35,053 nt of DNA from [Clostridium] ultunense DSM 10521 (GCF_000511955.1 NZ_AZSU01000002.1:450697-485749), one strand, 5' to 3'. Counted from the stretch's first letter, positions 21,823 to 31,590 are shown. Notes: generated by a model not told the origin, from the letters alone. A program made the numbers and translations.

Positions 21823-22755
21823 ATGACAGATATTGTAGTTGTAGGTAGTTTAAACATGGATACAGTAGTATCAGTACCACATATACCTAAAATAGGCGAA
21901 ACCATCTTAGCTACAGATGTAAATTACTATGGTGGAGGTAAAGGAGCTAATCAGGCTATAGCAGCAGCTAGATTAGGTAGTAAGGTATCCATGATTGGGA
22001 AAGTTGGGAAGGATAGAAGTGGACAAGCCTTATTGGCTGCCTTGAAAAGGGAAGGAATTGATACCACTGGAGTCGAGGTTTCAAAAGATATTACTGGAAC
22101 TGCTTTTATAAATGTTAGTAATAAAGGAGAAAACAATATAGTTGTATATCCAGGAGCTAATAGGGATTTAGGCATTAGACAGATAGAGAGACATAGGGAG
22201 ATAATTGAAAATAGTAAAGTTTGTGTTCTTCAACTTGAAATACCTTATGAAGTTGTAAAATATGTAGTAAATCTTTGCTATGAAAAAGGTGTAAAAGTTG
22301 TATTTAATCCAGCACCAGCTTCTAAGGAAATTGAGGATGAACTTATAAGTAAAACTCATATTTTAATCCCTAATGAAACAGAGTTGGCTATTTTAGCTGG
22401 TGAGTATAAGTATTCTCCAAAAAAACTAGAAGAGATTGCTGATAGGGTCTATAACAAAGGATGTGAAAACCTTATCATTACTTTAGGAGATAAAGGTGGG
22501 TTGTATATATCAAAAGATAAAAGGGAGTACTTTGAAAGTAAAAAAGTAGATTTAGTAGATACGACAGCAGCAGGAGATTCTTTTGTAGGAGCTTTAGTAA
22601 CCGGTATTGTAGAAGGAAAAACCATTTTAGAATCTATTGAATTTGCTTCTTTTGCAGCAGCGTTAACGGTTACAAAACCAGGTGCCCAAAATTCTTTACC
22701 AATAAGAGCAGGGGTAGAGAAGTTTGCAAATAGATTTTTGAACAATAAAAACTAG
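21823..22755 (+). CDS. rbsK: Ribokinase-like PfkB-family sugar kinase
   Basis: 310 residues. PfkB/ribokinase signatures: VVGSLNMDTVVSVPHIPKIG, the GGGKGANQAIAAARLG substrate-lid region, NPAPAS, NETE (Mg/ATP region) and the DTTAAGDSF motif with the catalytic aspartate. Ribokinase makes ribose-5-phosphate from ribose and ATP in the cytoplasm. In this operon it could instead act on deoxyribose or on a nucleoside, since related kinases phosphorylate inosine/guanosine. AAGGAGG precedes the ATG, and the gene is 47 bases behind the regulator. The symbol is the most likely one, not certain. Confidence 0.82.
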   Translation: MTDIVVVGSLNMDTVVSVPHIPKIGETILATDVNYYGGGKGANQAIAAARLGSKVSMIGKVGKDRSGQALLAALKREGIDTTGVEVSKDITGTAFINVSNKGENNIVVYPGANRDLGIRQIERHREIIENSKVCVLQLEIPYEVVKYVVNLCYEKGVKVVFNPAPASKEIEDELISKTHILIPNETELAILAGEYKYSPKKLEEIADRVYNKGCENLIITLGDKGGLYISKDKREYFESKKVDLVDTTAAGDSFVGALVTGIVEGKTILESIEFASFAAALTVTKPGAQNSLPIRAGVEKFANRFLNNKN

Positions 22756-22767
22756 GAGGGTTTAAAA

Positions 22768-22830
22768 ATGGGAAGAAAAAAATAACATCATGCGGGTGGT
22801 ATTCAATACTTTGCTACAATGGAAGGAGGA
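22768..22830 (+). other. Relic of a small gene or leader
   Basis: A good ribosome binding site (AGGAGGG) and ATG at 22768 open only five codons (MGRKK, TAA). Past the stop the same frame continues HHAGGIQYFATMEGG before another stop. The second Shine-Dalgarno (GGAGG) belongs to deoD. It may be the start of a deleted gene with the site left behind. Too short to identify. Confidence 0.3.
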
Positions 22831-22836
22831 TAAAAA

Positions 22837-23565
22837 ATGAGAAATAAAATACCGACGCCTCATATCGAGGCTACAAGCAAAGAGGAAATTGCAAATACTG
22901 TGTTAATGCCTGGAGATCCTTTAAGGGCTAAGTTTATAGCAGAGACATATTTAGATAACTTTAATCAGTTTAATAAAGTACGTGGCATGTTAGGTTATAC
23001 TGGATTTTATAATGGGAAAAGGGTTTCAGTAATGGGTTCTGGAATGGGGATACCTTCAGCATTGATTTACTATTATGAGTTATTCAAATTGTATGATGTG
23101 GAAACCATAATTAGGATTGGGACTGCTGGAAGTTTACAACCTCATATAAGGTTAAAAGATGTAATTTTAGCTACTACTTCAAGCACAGATTCATCTATCA
23201 CTAGAGGTGAATTCGGCAGATTCAACTATTGCCCTACTCCGGATTTTAATCTATTATTATCAGCCTATAAAAAATCAGAACAAATGGGGATTACCGCTCA
23301 TGCTGGGATGGTTGTATGTGGAGATCAATTTTATGATACTCGTAGTAGTCAAGAAGTTATTCAAAAATTTAGGGAATATGGCGCCATTGCTGCAGATATG
23401 GAGTCTGCGGGATTATATACGGTTGCAAATCGTCTAGGGAAAAAATCACTTGCTATGTTTACAATAAGTGATGATGAAAATACAAATTCCAGCGATACAC
23501 CTAAAATGCGTGAACAGGGTTATACACAAATGATGGAACTAGCACTAGAAATAGCGCCAGAATAA
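22837..23565 (+). CDS. deoD: Purine nucleoside phosphorylase, DeoD type
   Basis: 242 residues of the hexameric trimeric-fold NP-I family. It splits purine (deoxy)ribonucleosides with phosphate into base and (deoxy)ribose-1-phosphate. Signature segments are VLMPGDPLRAKFIA (phosphate-binding Gly and Arg), GSGMGIPSALIYYYEL, RIGTAGSLQPHIRLKDV, ADMESAGLYTVA (ribose-binding Met-Glu) and TISDDEN with the catalytic aspartate. Length is normal. GGAGGA lies before the ATG. Downstream follow transport genes, so its substrates are presumably imported nucleosides. Confidence 0.95.
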   Translation: MRNKIPTPHIEATSKEEIANTVLMPGDPLRAKFIAETYLDNFNQFNKVRGMLGYTGFYNGKRVSVMGSGMGIPSALIYYYELFKLYDVETIIRIGTAGSLQPHIRLKDVILATTSSTDSSITRGEFGRFNYCPTPDFNLLLSAYKKSEQMGITAHAGMVVCGDQFYDTRSSQEVIQKFREYGAIAADMESAGLYTVANRLGKKSLAMFTISDDENTNSSDTPKMREQGYTQMMELALEIAPE

Positions 23566-23586
23566 AAAGAGAAAAGGAGAATTAAT

Positions 23587-24669
23587 ATGAAGAGAAATAT
23601 AAAATTATTTTTATTGATAATTGCTGTAATAATGTTATTTAGTCTAACATCTTGTGGAAGTGAAGGCAAAAATAGCGGAGATAAAACGAGAATTGCATTA
23701 CTATTATCCGGAAATCTTGGAGATATGTCTTTTCTTGATTCTGCAAAGAAAGGAACAGACGAGATTCTTTCTAAATATGATGATGTTGAAGTACGAGTGA
23801 TAGAGATGGGCTCAGATGCTACAAAGTACGAAACCAATGTGCTTGATTTCTCTGATGATGGTTATGATATAATAATTGGGTCCGGATGGCAATTACAAGA
23901 ACCGTTCCAAAATATTGCTGAAAATTATCCGGATACAACCTATATTTTATTTGACGCATCAGTTGATTATGAAAAGTCAGAATATAGTAATGTTTATTCA
24001 ATAACCTACAAGGTTAATGAAGCATCTTATTTAGCAGGTATTCTTGCAGCAGGCATGTCAAATACTGAAGTTATTGGTTTTTTAGGAGGAGCAGATGGAC
24101 CAGGAATTAATGATTTCTTGGTAGGCTATATTGAGGGTGCAAAATCCGTAAATAAAGATATTAAAGTAATCGTAGGTTATATTGGAAGTTTTTCCGATAG
24201 CCCAAAGGCGAAGGAAATGGCTTTAGCTCAATATAATCAGGGAGCAGATATTATTTTTACTGCAGCCGGATCTTCTGGTATTGGAACACTGGAAGCAGCA
24301 GCATCACAAGGTAAATATGCTATAGGTGTAGATTCAGACCAAGCATTATTATTTGAGAAGTCAAACCCAGCAATCTCTAACTCAATTCCGACATCAACTT
24401 TAAAAAAAGTTGACTCTAGCTTAGTACGTGCCTATGATTTATATAATGAAGGGAAATTGCCTATTGGAAAAGTGGAAAACCTAGGTTTAGAAGAAGATGC
24501 AGTTTCTTTAACTGATAATAAATTTTACCAAGATATTGTACCGGAAGATATTAAGGAAAAAATAGAAGTAGCAAAACAGGAAATAATTGAGGGCAAAATA
24601 AAGGTTTCAACGGCATTCGGCATATCGAATGATGATTTACATTCGTTAATTGAATCAGTGAGACCGTAA
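23587..24669 (+). CDS. BMP-family nucleoside-binding lipoprotein
   Basis: 360 residues. A lipoprotein signal peptide ends with LTSC (C23 lipidated), followed by a BMP/PnrA-type periplasmic-binding fold: RIALLLSGNLGDMSFLDSAK, a Gly-rich GFLGGADGPGINDFLVGYIE and ADIIFTAAGSSGIGTLEAA. Members (PnrA, BmpA, NupN) deliver purine nucleosides to an ABC transporter. It sits directly upstream of the ATPase and permease genes, so it is the outer-face receptor of that importer. AAAAGGAG precedes the ATG. Confidence 0.92.
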   Translation: MKRNIKLFLLIIAVIMLFSLTSCGSEGKNSGDKTRIALLLSGNLGDMSFLDSAKKGTDEILSKYDDVEVRVIEMGSDATKYETNVLDFSDDGYDIIIGSGWQLQEPFQNIAENYPDTTYILFDASVDYEKSEYSNVYSITYKVNEASYLAGILAAGMSNTEVIGFLGGADGPGINDFLVGYIEGAKSVNKDIKVIVGYIGSFSDSPKAKEMALAQYNQGADIIFTAAGSSGIGTLEAAASQGKYAIGVDSDQALLFEKSNPAISNSIPTSTLKKVDSSLVRAYDLYNEGKLPIGKVENLGLEEDAVSLTDNKFYQDIVPEDIKEKIEVAKQEIIEGKIKVSTAFGISNDDLHSLIESVRP

Positions 24670-24693
24670 TATTTGGATTGTGGGGTGAACTTT

Positions 24694-26243
24694 TTGACAA
24701 GAAAAGTATTAGAGTTAAAGAATATCAGAAAAGTATATGATAATGGAGTTGTTGCAAATGATGGCATCGATTTAACGCTAAATCAGTCAGAAATTCACGC
24801 TATTGTCGGGGAAAATGGTGCAGGTAAATCTACGCTTATGAATATTGTGTTTGGAGAAATAAAACCTACGGCTGGAACCATATTGTTAAGAGGGGAACAG
24901 GTGTACTTTGGTTCCCCTAAACAAGCCATTGAAAAAGGAATAGGAATGGTACACCAACATTTTAAGTTGGTTGATTCCCTGACAGTTGCGCATAATATTT
25001 TTTTGGGCATAGAGCCGAAAAAAGCAGGTTTCATAGATAAAAACAAAATGATTCGTTTAACAAGCGAACTTGCTGAAAAATATAAATTTAGAATTGATCC
25101 AGAAGCACTTGTTAGGGACATATCTGTAGGGGAAAAACAAAAAGTTGAAATTTTAAAAGTCCTAGCAAGAGGCGCAGAAATACTTATCTTAGATGAACCG
25201 ACTGCCGTTTTAACACCACAAGAAACGGAAGAATTATTTACTGAATTAAGAACGTTTAAGGAAACTGGATATTCTATAATATTTATATCTCATAAATTAA
25301 ATGAGGTTAAATCTATATCGGATAAGATAACAGTAATTCGTAAAGGTAAAACTTTAGGAACTTATGATGGTTCCGAGCTTTCAGAATCGGAATTATCCAA
25401 TCTTATGGTGGGCCGTGAAGTTGTTAGAAGTTTTGATAAGGTGTTAGTAGAAAAAGGTGAAGTTGTCTTAGATATTCATAACCTTAAGTTAGTAAATGAT
25501 TTTGGCAAGAAAAAACTAAATAATTTTAATTTATCATTAAACCGTGGAGTGATTCTAGGTGTTGCAGGAGTTGAAGGTAATGGACAGGATGATCTAGTTA
25601 AGTGTATATGCGGATTAAACAAAGAATATAGTGGAGAAATTCTGATATGTAACAGGGATATAAAGAAATTAGGTATAAGTGAAATTCGGGATTTAGGTGT
25701 TGCTCATATACCGGAAGACCGTATGACCGATGGGTTGCACTAGATGCAAAGATATCAGAGAATTTGATTTCTACCAAACTTAACAATAATGACTTAAAAA
25801 CATTTAATCTTATGAGTCAAGTTAAAATAAATGAACTAAGTGAAAAATTGGTTGAAGATTTTGCGATAAGTTGTGATTCGATAAATTCTACTGTAAGAAT
25901 GCTTTCTGGTGGTAATATGCAAAAAGTTGTTATTGCGCGCGAGTTTTCGTCCGAACCAAATTTGATTGTTGTAAATCAGCCAACTAGAGGTGTTGATGTG
26001 GGATCTGCAGAATCTATTTACCGTAGACTATTAAGAATGCGTGATGATGGTGCCGCAATATTAATGGTATCATCAGATTTAAATGAAATATTGGAGCTTT
26101 CAGATTCTGTCATTGTTATGTATGAGGGTGAAATAGCTGCATACTTTGAGAGTTCCAAATCTTTAACGGAAGAAGAATTAGGTTATTATATGCTAGGAAT
26201 AAAAAACCAAAGAAATGATGGAGGTATTTCTCATGGTAGCTAA
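24694..26243 (+). pseudogene. Nucleoside ABC transporter ATPase, split by a one-base frameshift
   Basis: A double-NBD ATPase of the sugar/nucleoside type (NupO-like, ~510 residues). NBD1 is complete (GENGAGKST, ISVGEKQKVEIL, ILDEPTAVLTP). NBD2 has the usual degenerate P-loop (GVEGNGQDDL) and a good signature LSGGNMQKVVIA. The frame ends in TAG at 25741-25743 after MTDGLH. One missing G near 25737 would give MTDGLALDAKISENLISTK and rejoin the second frame, open to 26243. No slippery heptamer is visible, so programmed shifting is unlikely; mutation or sequencing error remains. Start: TTG at 24694 after GGGGTG fits best; GTG 24685 and TTG 24673 are alternatives. Confidence 0.82.
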
Positions 26244-27324
26244 TAAGTTGAAGAAGAATATAACCTTGATTTTGTCTGTTGCATTGGCACTTCTCATTTC
26301 ATTTATTATTATATTTTTCGTAAGCGATGAACCTTTATATGCAATTAAAGCTTTTATAGTAGGTCCTTTCTCAACTAGCAGAAGACTCGGAAATCTTATT
26401 GAGAAAACTATACCTTTAATATTTACAGGTTTAGCTGCAAGCATTATGTTTCAAGCTAAACAATTTAGTTTAATAGCTGATGGTTCATTTGTAATCGGAG
26501 GACTTGCCGGAACAATTTTAGCTTTGAACTTGAGGTTATCCCCAATTGCAACAATACCAATAATACTAGTTTTATCTGCTATAGCTGGCGGCTTATGTGC
26601 AGTTATTCCTGCATACTTGAAATCAAGGTGGGATACAAATGAGTTTGTTGTTTCTATGATGATGAATTCAATATTACAATTATTTGCAGCATATGTATTA
26701 CTTAATATTATTCGTGATCCAGAGTCGGGATTTGTGGCTTCTTTTTTAATACCAGATCAATATCATTTATCGATCCTTTTTTCGGGAACACGGATTCATT
26801 TCGGATTAATAATAGCAATGATCGTAACCATTTTAGCATACATTCTGATTTACAAGACGAAATTAGGATATAGTATTCGTATGGTAGGTTTTAACCCAAA
26901 TTTTGCTTTTTACTCGGGAGTAAAATTGTCATTGATTATTTTTATTGTCCAAATTATTGGAGGGTCAATATCAGGTTTAGGTGGAGCGGTGGAGATATTG
27001 GGAATGTATGATCGTTTTCAATGGCAGACTTCCCCTGGCCTTGGTTTTGACGGTATGACGGTAGCAATATTGGCATCCAATAATCCGATTTTTGTTCCAA
27101 TTGGTGCTTTGTTTATTGCTTATATACGAACAGGAGCAGATGTTATGGCACGTACAAGCCAGGTTCCAAATGAAATGGTATATATTATTCAAGGGCTAGT
27201 AATGATTTTTGTTACTGCTAATTTGCTTGTTAATTTATTTAAGGATAGAAAAATAAGATGCAAAATGGATACGCGCCTAACGAATAGTGTATCCAAAGGA
27301 GGTAGCCATGATACAGCTATTTGA
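26233..27324 (+). CDS. Nucleoside ABC transporter permease 1 (NupP-like)
   Basis: About 363 residues with 8-10 hydrophobic helices, of the BPD_transp_2 (LivH/RbsC/NupP) family. Family-like segments include IFTGLAASIMFQAKQFSLIA, DGSFVIGGLAGTILAL, RWDTNEFVVSMMMNSILQLF and LGFDGMTVAILASNNPIFVP. It forms the membrane channel with permease 2. The ATG at 26233 follows GGAGG and overlaps the ATPase end by 11 bases, suggesting coupled translation; the longer start at 26215 lacks a site. Confidence 0.9.
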   Translation: MVANKLKKNITLILSVALALLISFIIIFFVSDEPLYAIKAFIVGPFSTSRRLGNLIEKTIPLIFTGLAASIMFQAKQFSLIADGSFVIGGLAGTILALNLRLSPIATIPIILVLSAIAGGLCAVIPAYLKSRWDTNEFVVSMMMNSILQLFAAYVLLNIIRDPESGFVASFLIPDQYHLSILFSGTRIHFGLIIAMIVTILAYILIYKTKLGYSIRMVGFNPNFAFYSGVKLSLIIFIVQIIGGSISGLGGAVEILGMYDRFQWQTSPGLGFDGMTVAILASNNPIFVPIGALFIAYIRTGADVMARTSQVPNEMVYIIQGLVMIFVTANLLVNLFKDRKIRCKMDTRLTNSVSKGGSHDTAI

Positions 27325-28228
27325 TATAATTTTTTCTACAGGTTTCTTTCATTCGATACTAAGAGTTAGCACACCAATAATATTTGCAGGGCTTGCGGCA
27401 GTATACTCAGAGCGTTCAGGTGTTATCAACGTATCAATTGAGGGAGTAATGCTTACTGGTGCCCTTTCTGGTGTCGTTATTTCGGCATTGACAAGGAGTT
27501 TATGGATTAGTATTTTAGGAACCATATTGATATGTGTGTTGATGGCATTAATACTTGGCCTATTGACTTTAAATCTAGAAGCTAATAGCATAATGAGTGG
27601 CCTTGCTATTAATATACTAGCCCAAGGGGGTACAATATTTATCCTTTATATTTTAACAGGAAGTAAAGGAAATTCAGCATTATTAAATAGTATGCAAATT
27701 CCTAATGTAGAGTTACCTTTTATTAAAGAAATTCCGGTAATTGGTCATGTTTTGTCAGGCCAGAATATTTTAACCTATGTAGCTATTATAGTTGCATTTG
27801 TTTCTCATGTTTTTTTATTTAGGACAGCTACTGGAGTGGCTATTAGATCTGCAGGAGAAAACCCAGATGCCTTAATTTCTGTGGGAATTAATGTAAAAAA
27901 AGTAAGGTTTATCGCTCTAACAATAAGTGGTATTCTTTCTAGTCTTGCTGGGATTTTTCTCTCAATGGGCTATATGAATGGATTTACTGCAAATATGACT
28001 GCAGGACGTGGTTTTATTGGAATTGCTGCTAATGCGATGGGGAACCAATTACCTTTGGGAACACTATTTGCATCTTTAATATTCGGAGCGGCAGATTCAG
28101 CGGCAAACGCGCTGCAAGTTTTGAAAATTCCAACCCAATTCATTCAAATGATTCCATATATTACAACAATTTTAGGAGTATTTATCTATTCTGTTAGCAC
28201 ATCAAAAAGGAAGAGGAGAGAAGGTTAG
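27308..28228 (+). CDS. Nucleoside ABC transporter permease 2 (NupQ-like)
   Basis: About 306 residues, eight or more hydrophobic helices, BPD_transp_2 family. Recognisable parts are STPIIFAGLAAVYSERSGVI, NVSIEGVMLTGALSGVV, LGLLTLNLEANSIMSGLAIN and AGRGFIGIAANAMGNQLPLG. It pairs with permease 1 and the ATPase. The ATG at 27308 has AAGGAGG seven bases upstream and overlaps the end of permease 1 by 17 bases. The next gene starts four bases after its stop. Confidence 0.92.
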   Translation: MIQLFDIIFSTGFFHSILRVSTPIIFAGLAAVYSERSGVINVSIEGVMLTGALSGVVISALTRSLWISILGTILICVLMALILGLLTLNLEANSIMSGLAINILAQGGTIFILYILTGSKGNSALLNSMQIPNVELPFIKEIPVIGHVLSGQNILTYVAIIVAFVSHVFLFRTATGVAIRSAGENPDALISVGINVKKVRFIALTISGILSSLAGIFLSMGYMNGFTANMTAGRGFIGIAANAMGNQLPLGTLFASLIFGAADSAANALQVLKIPTQFIQMIPYITTILGVFIYSVSTSKRKRREG

Positions 28229-28232
28229 GTTT

Positions 28233-29507
28233 ATGGTTAACTATTTATGCTCTTATGTCACGTGTAACAATGAAGGGGTTATAGAATATCACGAAAACAA
28301 GGTTATTGAAGTGGACGAACAAGGGATTATCTATTCAATAAATCCATTTGATGAGAGACGATATAATGAGGTTATTGATTTAAGTAAATACCTTATGATA
28401 CCATCAATAATTGATCTTCATCTTCATGTATCACAGCTCGATATAATTGGACAAGGATATGATAACACATTAGATGATTGGTTTTCCAATATATTATATC
28501 CAGCAGAATTATATTATGATAGGTATCCAAATTTTATAAATATAAATAGACGATTTACAAATGAACTTTGGAGATGTGGAATTTTATTATCATCAGTGTT
28601 TTGCTCAATAAACGTAGACTCAGCAATAGATCTGATGAATTGTTTTGAGGAATCTGGAATGTCTGCATATATTGGAAAAATGAATGCAGATTATCCTGGG
28701 TTCAATAAACCACGTGAGACCATTGAAGAATCTTTAGCAGCTACAAAAAAATTAATCAATTATGGGTTTAAATTAAGTAACCGTGTTCAACCAGCAATAA
28801 CCCCTGAATTTGTTCCCTCATGCACAGAAGAACTATTAATATCTTTAGGTAATCTTGCAAATGAATACGATTTAGTTGTTCAAACGCATTTTGCTGAAGG
28901 GGAATTTGATTATAAAATGGTAAGAGAACGGTTTGGTGATAGAAGCTATGCTGATATATATAGGGAATATGGTTTAATTCGTCCTAATAAAACCCTTTTA
29001 GTTCATGGTGTTTCATCAACTGATGAAGACTTAAAAATTATGGTAGAAAATAATATAAAATTGGTTCATTGCCCTACTGCACTTAGTGATAATCCAAGTG
29101 ATCAAAATATTCGAATAGATAGATTCATAGAACATGGGATAGATATAGGGTATGGTAGTGATATAGGTGGCTCAGGTACTATAAATCCATTTCAAAATAT
29201 GATAGCGATGTTAAGATATTCAAACATTGTTGGTGTTGAGAATAATGGCAGTAATTTGACAATATGGGATTGTTTTAGAATAATGACAAAAGAAAATGGA
29301 TCTTTTTTCGGACAATATGGTGTTATAGAACCAGGTTATAGTTTTAGTGTGTTATTAATTGATGATTCCCGTTTACAAAAACATTGTGTGAAAAAGGGTA
29401 AAGATAGGCTATTAAGATTTATTTATAGTGGCACTAACGATCAATTGCGATATAGATTCCATAATGGAAAAGAATTAAGGATACCTTTCCCTGAATATGA
29501 TAAATAG
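28233..29507 (+). CDS. Guanine deaminase-like amidohydrolase
   Basis: 424 residues of the metal-dependent amidohydrolase superfamily. Zinc ligands are seen in order: H63 and H65 (SIIDLHLHVSQLDIIGQGYD), the QTHFAEGEFD histidine, LVHGVSSTDED, and the aspartate of GSDIGGSGTINPFQ. The HxHxxQ pattern, a downstream W-x-x-N-x-x-Y-P segment (DDWFSNILYPAELYYD), and QTHxxE resemble guanine deaminase (guanine to xanthine plus ammonia). Other purine deaminases or hydrolases cannot be excluded. Directly behind the permease genes and with PNP in the operon, it would process the released base. Confidence 0.75.
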   Translation: MVNYLCSYVTCNNEGVIEYHENKVIEVDEQGIIYSINPFDERRYNEVIDLSKYLMIPSIIDLHLHVSQLDIIGQGYDNTLDDWFSNILYPAELYYDRYPNFININRRFTNELWRCGILLSSVFCSINVDSAIDLMNCFEESGMSAYIGKMNADYPGFNKPRETIEESLAATKKLINYGFKLSNRVQPAITPEFVPSCTEELLISLGNLANEYDLVVQTHFAEGEFDYKMVRERFGDRSYADIYREYGLIRPNKTLLVHGVSSTDEDLKIMVENNIKLVHCPTALSDNPSDQNIRIDRFIEHGIDIGYGSDIGGSGTINPFQNMIAMLRYSNIVGVENNGSNLTIWDCFRIMTKENGSFFGQYGVIEPGYSFSVLLIDDSRLQKHCVKKGKDRLLRFIYSGTNDQLRYRFHNGKELRIPFPEYDK

Positions 29508-29559
29508 TGTAGAAAGCTTTGTAAACTAAAAAGCATAATTTTAATAGGAGGAGATTATT

Positions 29560-30300
29560 ATGAAAAAAGTTTTATTAGCAGGTGAAACTTGGTTTAAACA
29601 TACTTTACATGTAAAGGGATTTGATACCTTTACAGAAAGTTCCTACGGTGAGGGAGCTGGCTGGCTAAAAGATGCATTAAAAGAAGGTGGTTATGAAGTT
29701 AACCATGTAGCTAATCATATGGTTGTTACAGACTTTCCATATACATTAGAAGAATTACAAGAATATGATGTTATAATCTTATCAGATATAGGGTCAAATA
29801 CACTACTGTTACCGGAAAGTACATTCCAACAATCTAAAACAAATCCAAATAGATGTGAATTGATTAAAGAGTATGTATTATCTGGTGGAGCTTTCCTAAT
29901 GATTGGTGGATACATGGCCTTTACAGGAATTGATGCTAAATCCAGATATGGAGAAACAGCCATTAAAGACATACTACCAGTTGTTTGCTTGGAGAAAGAT
30001 GATAGGGTGGAGAGGCCAGAAGGAATAACGCCAGTGGTAGTAAAGGATCATGAAGTATTAGAAGGGGTAGATAAAAATTGGCCTCATTTCTTAGGGTATA
30101 ATAAGACCATATTAAAAGACGATGCAACATTGATAGCAACTATTGGAGATGATCCATTTATAGCTTTGGGGGAATACGGTAAAGGAAAATCTGCTGCCTT
30201 TACTTCCGACTGTGCACCTCATTGGGGACCAAAAGAATTTGTTGAGTGGAAAGATTATAATAAATTTTGGATTAATCTAGTGGATTGGTTAACTAAATAG
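29560..30300 (+). CDS. GATase1-like putative cytoplasmic protein (DUF1355)
   Basis: 246 residues matching a family annotated as putative glutamine amidotransferase (PF07090-like). Visible are LLAGETWFKHTLHVKGFDTF, YDVIILSDIGSNTLLLP, YVLSGGAFLMIGGYMAF and KGKSAAFTSDCAPHWG. The nucleophile elbow position reads GGY rather than a cysteine elbow, so amidotransferase chemistry is doubtful. AGGAGG precedes the ATG. It is the last gene of the salvage operon (52 bases after the deaminase) and may act on a nucleoside or sugar product. Function not known. Confidence 0.72.
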   Translation: MKKVLLAGETWFKHTLHVKGFDTFTESSYGEGAGWLKDALKEGGYEVNHVANHMVVTDFPYTLEELQEYDVIILSDIGSNTLLLPESTFQQSKTNPNRCELIKEYVLSGGAFLMIGGYMAFTGIDAKSRYGETAIKDILPVVCLEKDDRVERPEGITPVVVKDHEVLEGVDKNWPHFLGYNKTILKDDATLIATIGDDPFIALGEYGKGKSAAFTSDCAPHWGPKEFVEWKDYNKFWINLVDWLTK

Positions 30301-30332
30301 ATTATGTCTAAACGATAATATCTATTGAATAG

Positions 30333-30380
30333 AAACCTCCATTATCAAATAGCTTTATTTTATTTGCATAATGGAGGTTT
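30333..30380. terminator. Long hairpin ending the salvage operon
   Basis: AAACCTCCATTAT (30333-30345) pairs perfectly with 30368-30380 (13 bp). CAAATA/TATTTG (30346-30351/30361-30366) extends it past one bulge. It lacks a long T run, so termination may be partial. Confidence 0.6.
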
Positions 30381-30417
30381 AATATCTCAATAGAATATGG
30401 TAAATGAAGGTGAGAGT

Positions 30418-31590
30418 ATGAATATTGACCGTGTATTAAAGGAAATCAAGAAAGAAGAAGTGGTTGCCCTTTTACAAGAAATGATACAAATTAATACGGT
30501 GAATCCTCCAGGAAACGAAAAAAAATTAGCCCAATATATGAAAAAAAGATTAGATTCTTTCGGTATAAATTCAGAGGTTATAGATTTGGGAAACAATAGA
30601 GCTAATATTATTGGTAGAATAGAAGGCCCTGGACAAAAAGAGGCCCTTTTACTTAATGGGCATTTAGATACAGTACCACCAGGAGACATAGAATGGGAAT
30701 ATGGGGCCTTTTCAGGAAAGATAGTAGATGGCAAAATATACGGTAGAGGTTCAGCAGATATGAAGGGCGGATTAGCGGCTATGATAACGGCAGCTGGTGC
30801 AATAAAAAAAGCGGGTATGCCTCTAAAAGGAGATTTAATAATAGCTGGTACTGCGGGAGAAGAAATAGATAGTATAGGAGCCTTTCATTTTTTAGAAAGC
30901 GGAGGACTCAATAATGTAGGTGCTATAGTAATAGGTGAGCCTAGTTCTTATAAAATAAAAATTGCAGAAAAAGGCGCTCTTTGGATTGAACTTACTACCT
31001 ATGGGAAAACCTCTCATGGTGCTTTTCCAGAGAAGGGTGTTAATGCTATAGTCCATATGAACTTATTACTCAACGAGCTGCTAAAGTATGATTTTAAATA
31101 TCAAGAAAATAGATTATTAGGTAAACCAACATTTAATATATCCACTATAGAAGGTGGAGTAAAGACCAATGTGGTTCCAGACAAATGTTCTATGACTATA
31201 GATATAAGGACAGTACCTTCCATAGAACATGGAGATATAATTAATGATTTTCAAAAGATAATAAATAGATTGAAGAAAAAAGTGAAAGATTTTAATGCAG
31301 ATATTAAAGTTCTAAATGATAGACCGGCTGTAGAAACTAAAGAAAATCATCCCTTTATAGAATTAGGGAAAAGGGTTGGTAAAAAGTATCTTAAGAAGGA
31401 TATAGGAATAAAAGGGCTTAACTTCTATACCGATGCAGCTGTATTTTTACCAGCAACTAATTTACCAGCCATAATATATGGACCAGGAGATTCTGATATG
31501 GCCCATCAACCAAATGAATATATAACAATAGAAGGGCTATGGGAGACAGTACAATTCTATATAGGAATAATCCTTGAATATCTAGGATAG
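30418..31590 (+). CDS. M20-family metallopeptidase (ArgE/DapE type)
   Basis: 390 residues. Co-catalytic zinc motifs: LNGHLDTVPPG (His-Asp), GRGSADMKGGLAAM (bridging Asp), IAGTAGEEIDS (catalytic Glu-Glu), VIGEPSSYKI, and the C-terminal SDMAHQPNEYITI histidine. The lid domain lies between about 190 and 300 (SHGAFPEKGVNA). The family removes acyl or peptide groups (ArgE, DapE, CPG2); the substrate is not evident. ATG at 30418 follows GAAGGTGAG; a start at 30397 has no site. It is monocistronic, with two hairpins after it. Confidence 0.9.
   Translation: MNIDRVLKEIKKEEVVALLQEMIQINTVNPPGNEKKLAQYMKKRLDSFGINSEVIDLGNNRANIIGRIEGPGQKEALLLNGHLDTVPPGDIEWEYGAFSGKIVDGKIYGRGSADMKGGLAAMITAAGAIKKAGMPLKGDLIIAGTAGEEIDSIGAFHFLESGGLNNVGAIVIGEPSSYKIKIAEKGALWIELTTYGKTSHGAFPEKGVNAIVHMNLLLNELLKYDFKYQENRLLGKPTFNISTIEGGVKTNVVPDKCSMTIDIRTVPSIEHGDIINDFQKIINRLKKKVKDFNADIKVLNDRPAVETKENHPFIELGKRVGKKYLKKDIGIKGLNFYTDAAVFLPATNLPAIIYGPGDSDMAHQPNEYITIEGLWETVQFYIGIILEYLG

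Noticed and set aside
25730-25745. Programmed ribosomal frameshift in the ABC ATPase
   Set aside because: The local sequence ATGGGTTGCACTAG has no X-XXY-YYZ slippery heptamer, and related ATPases are encoded in one frame.
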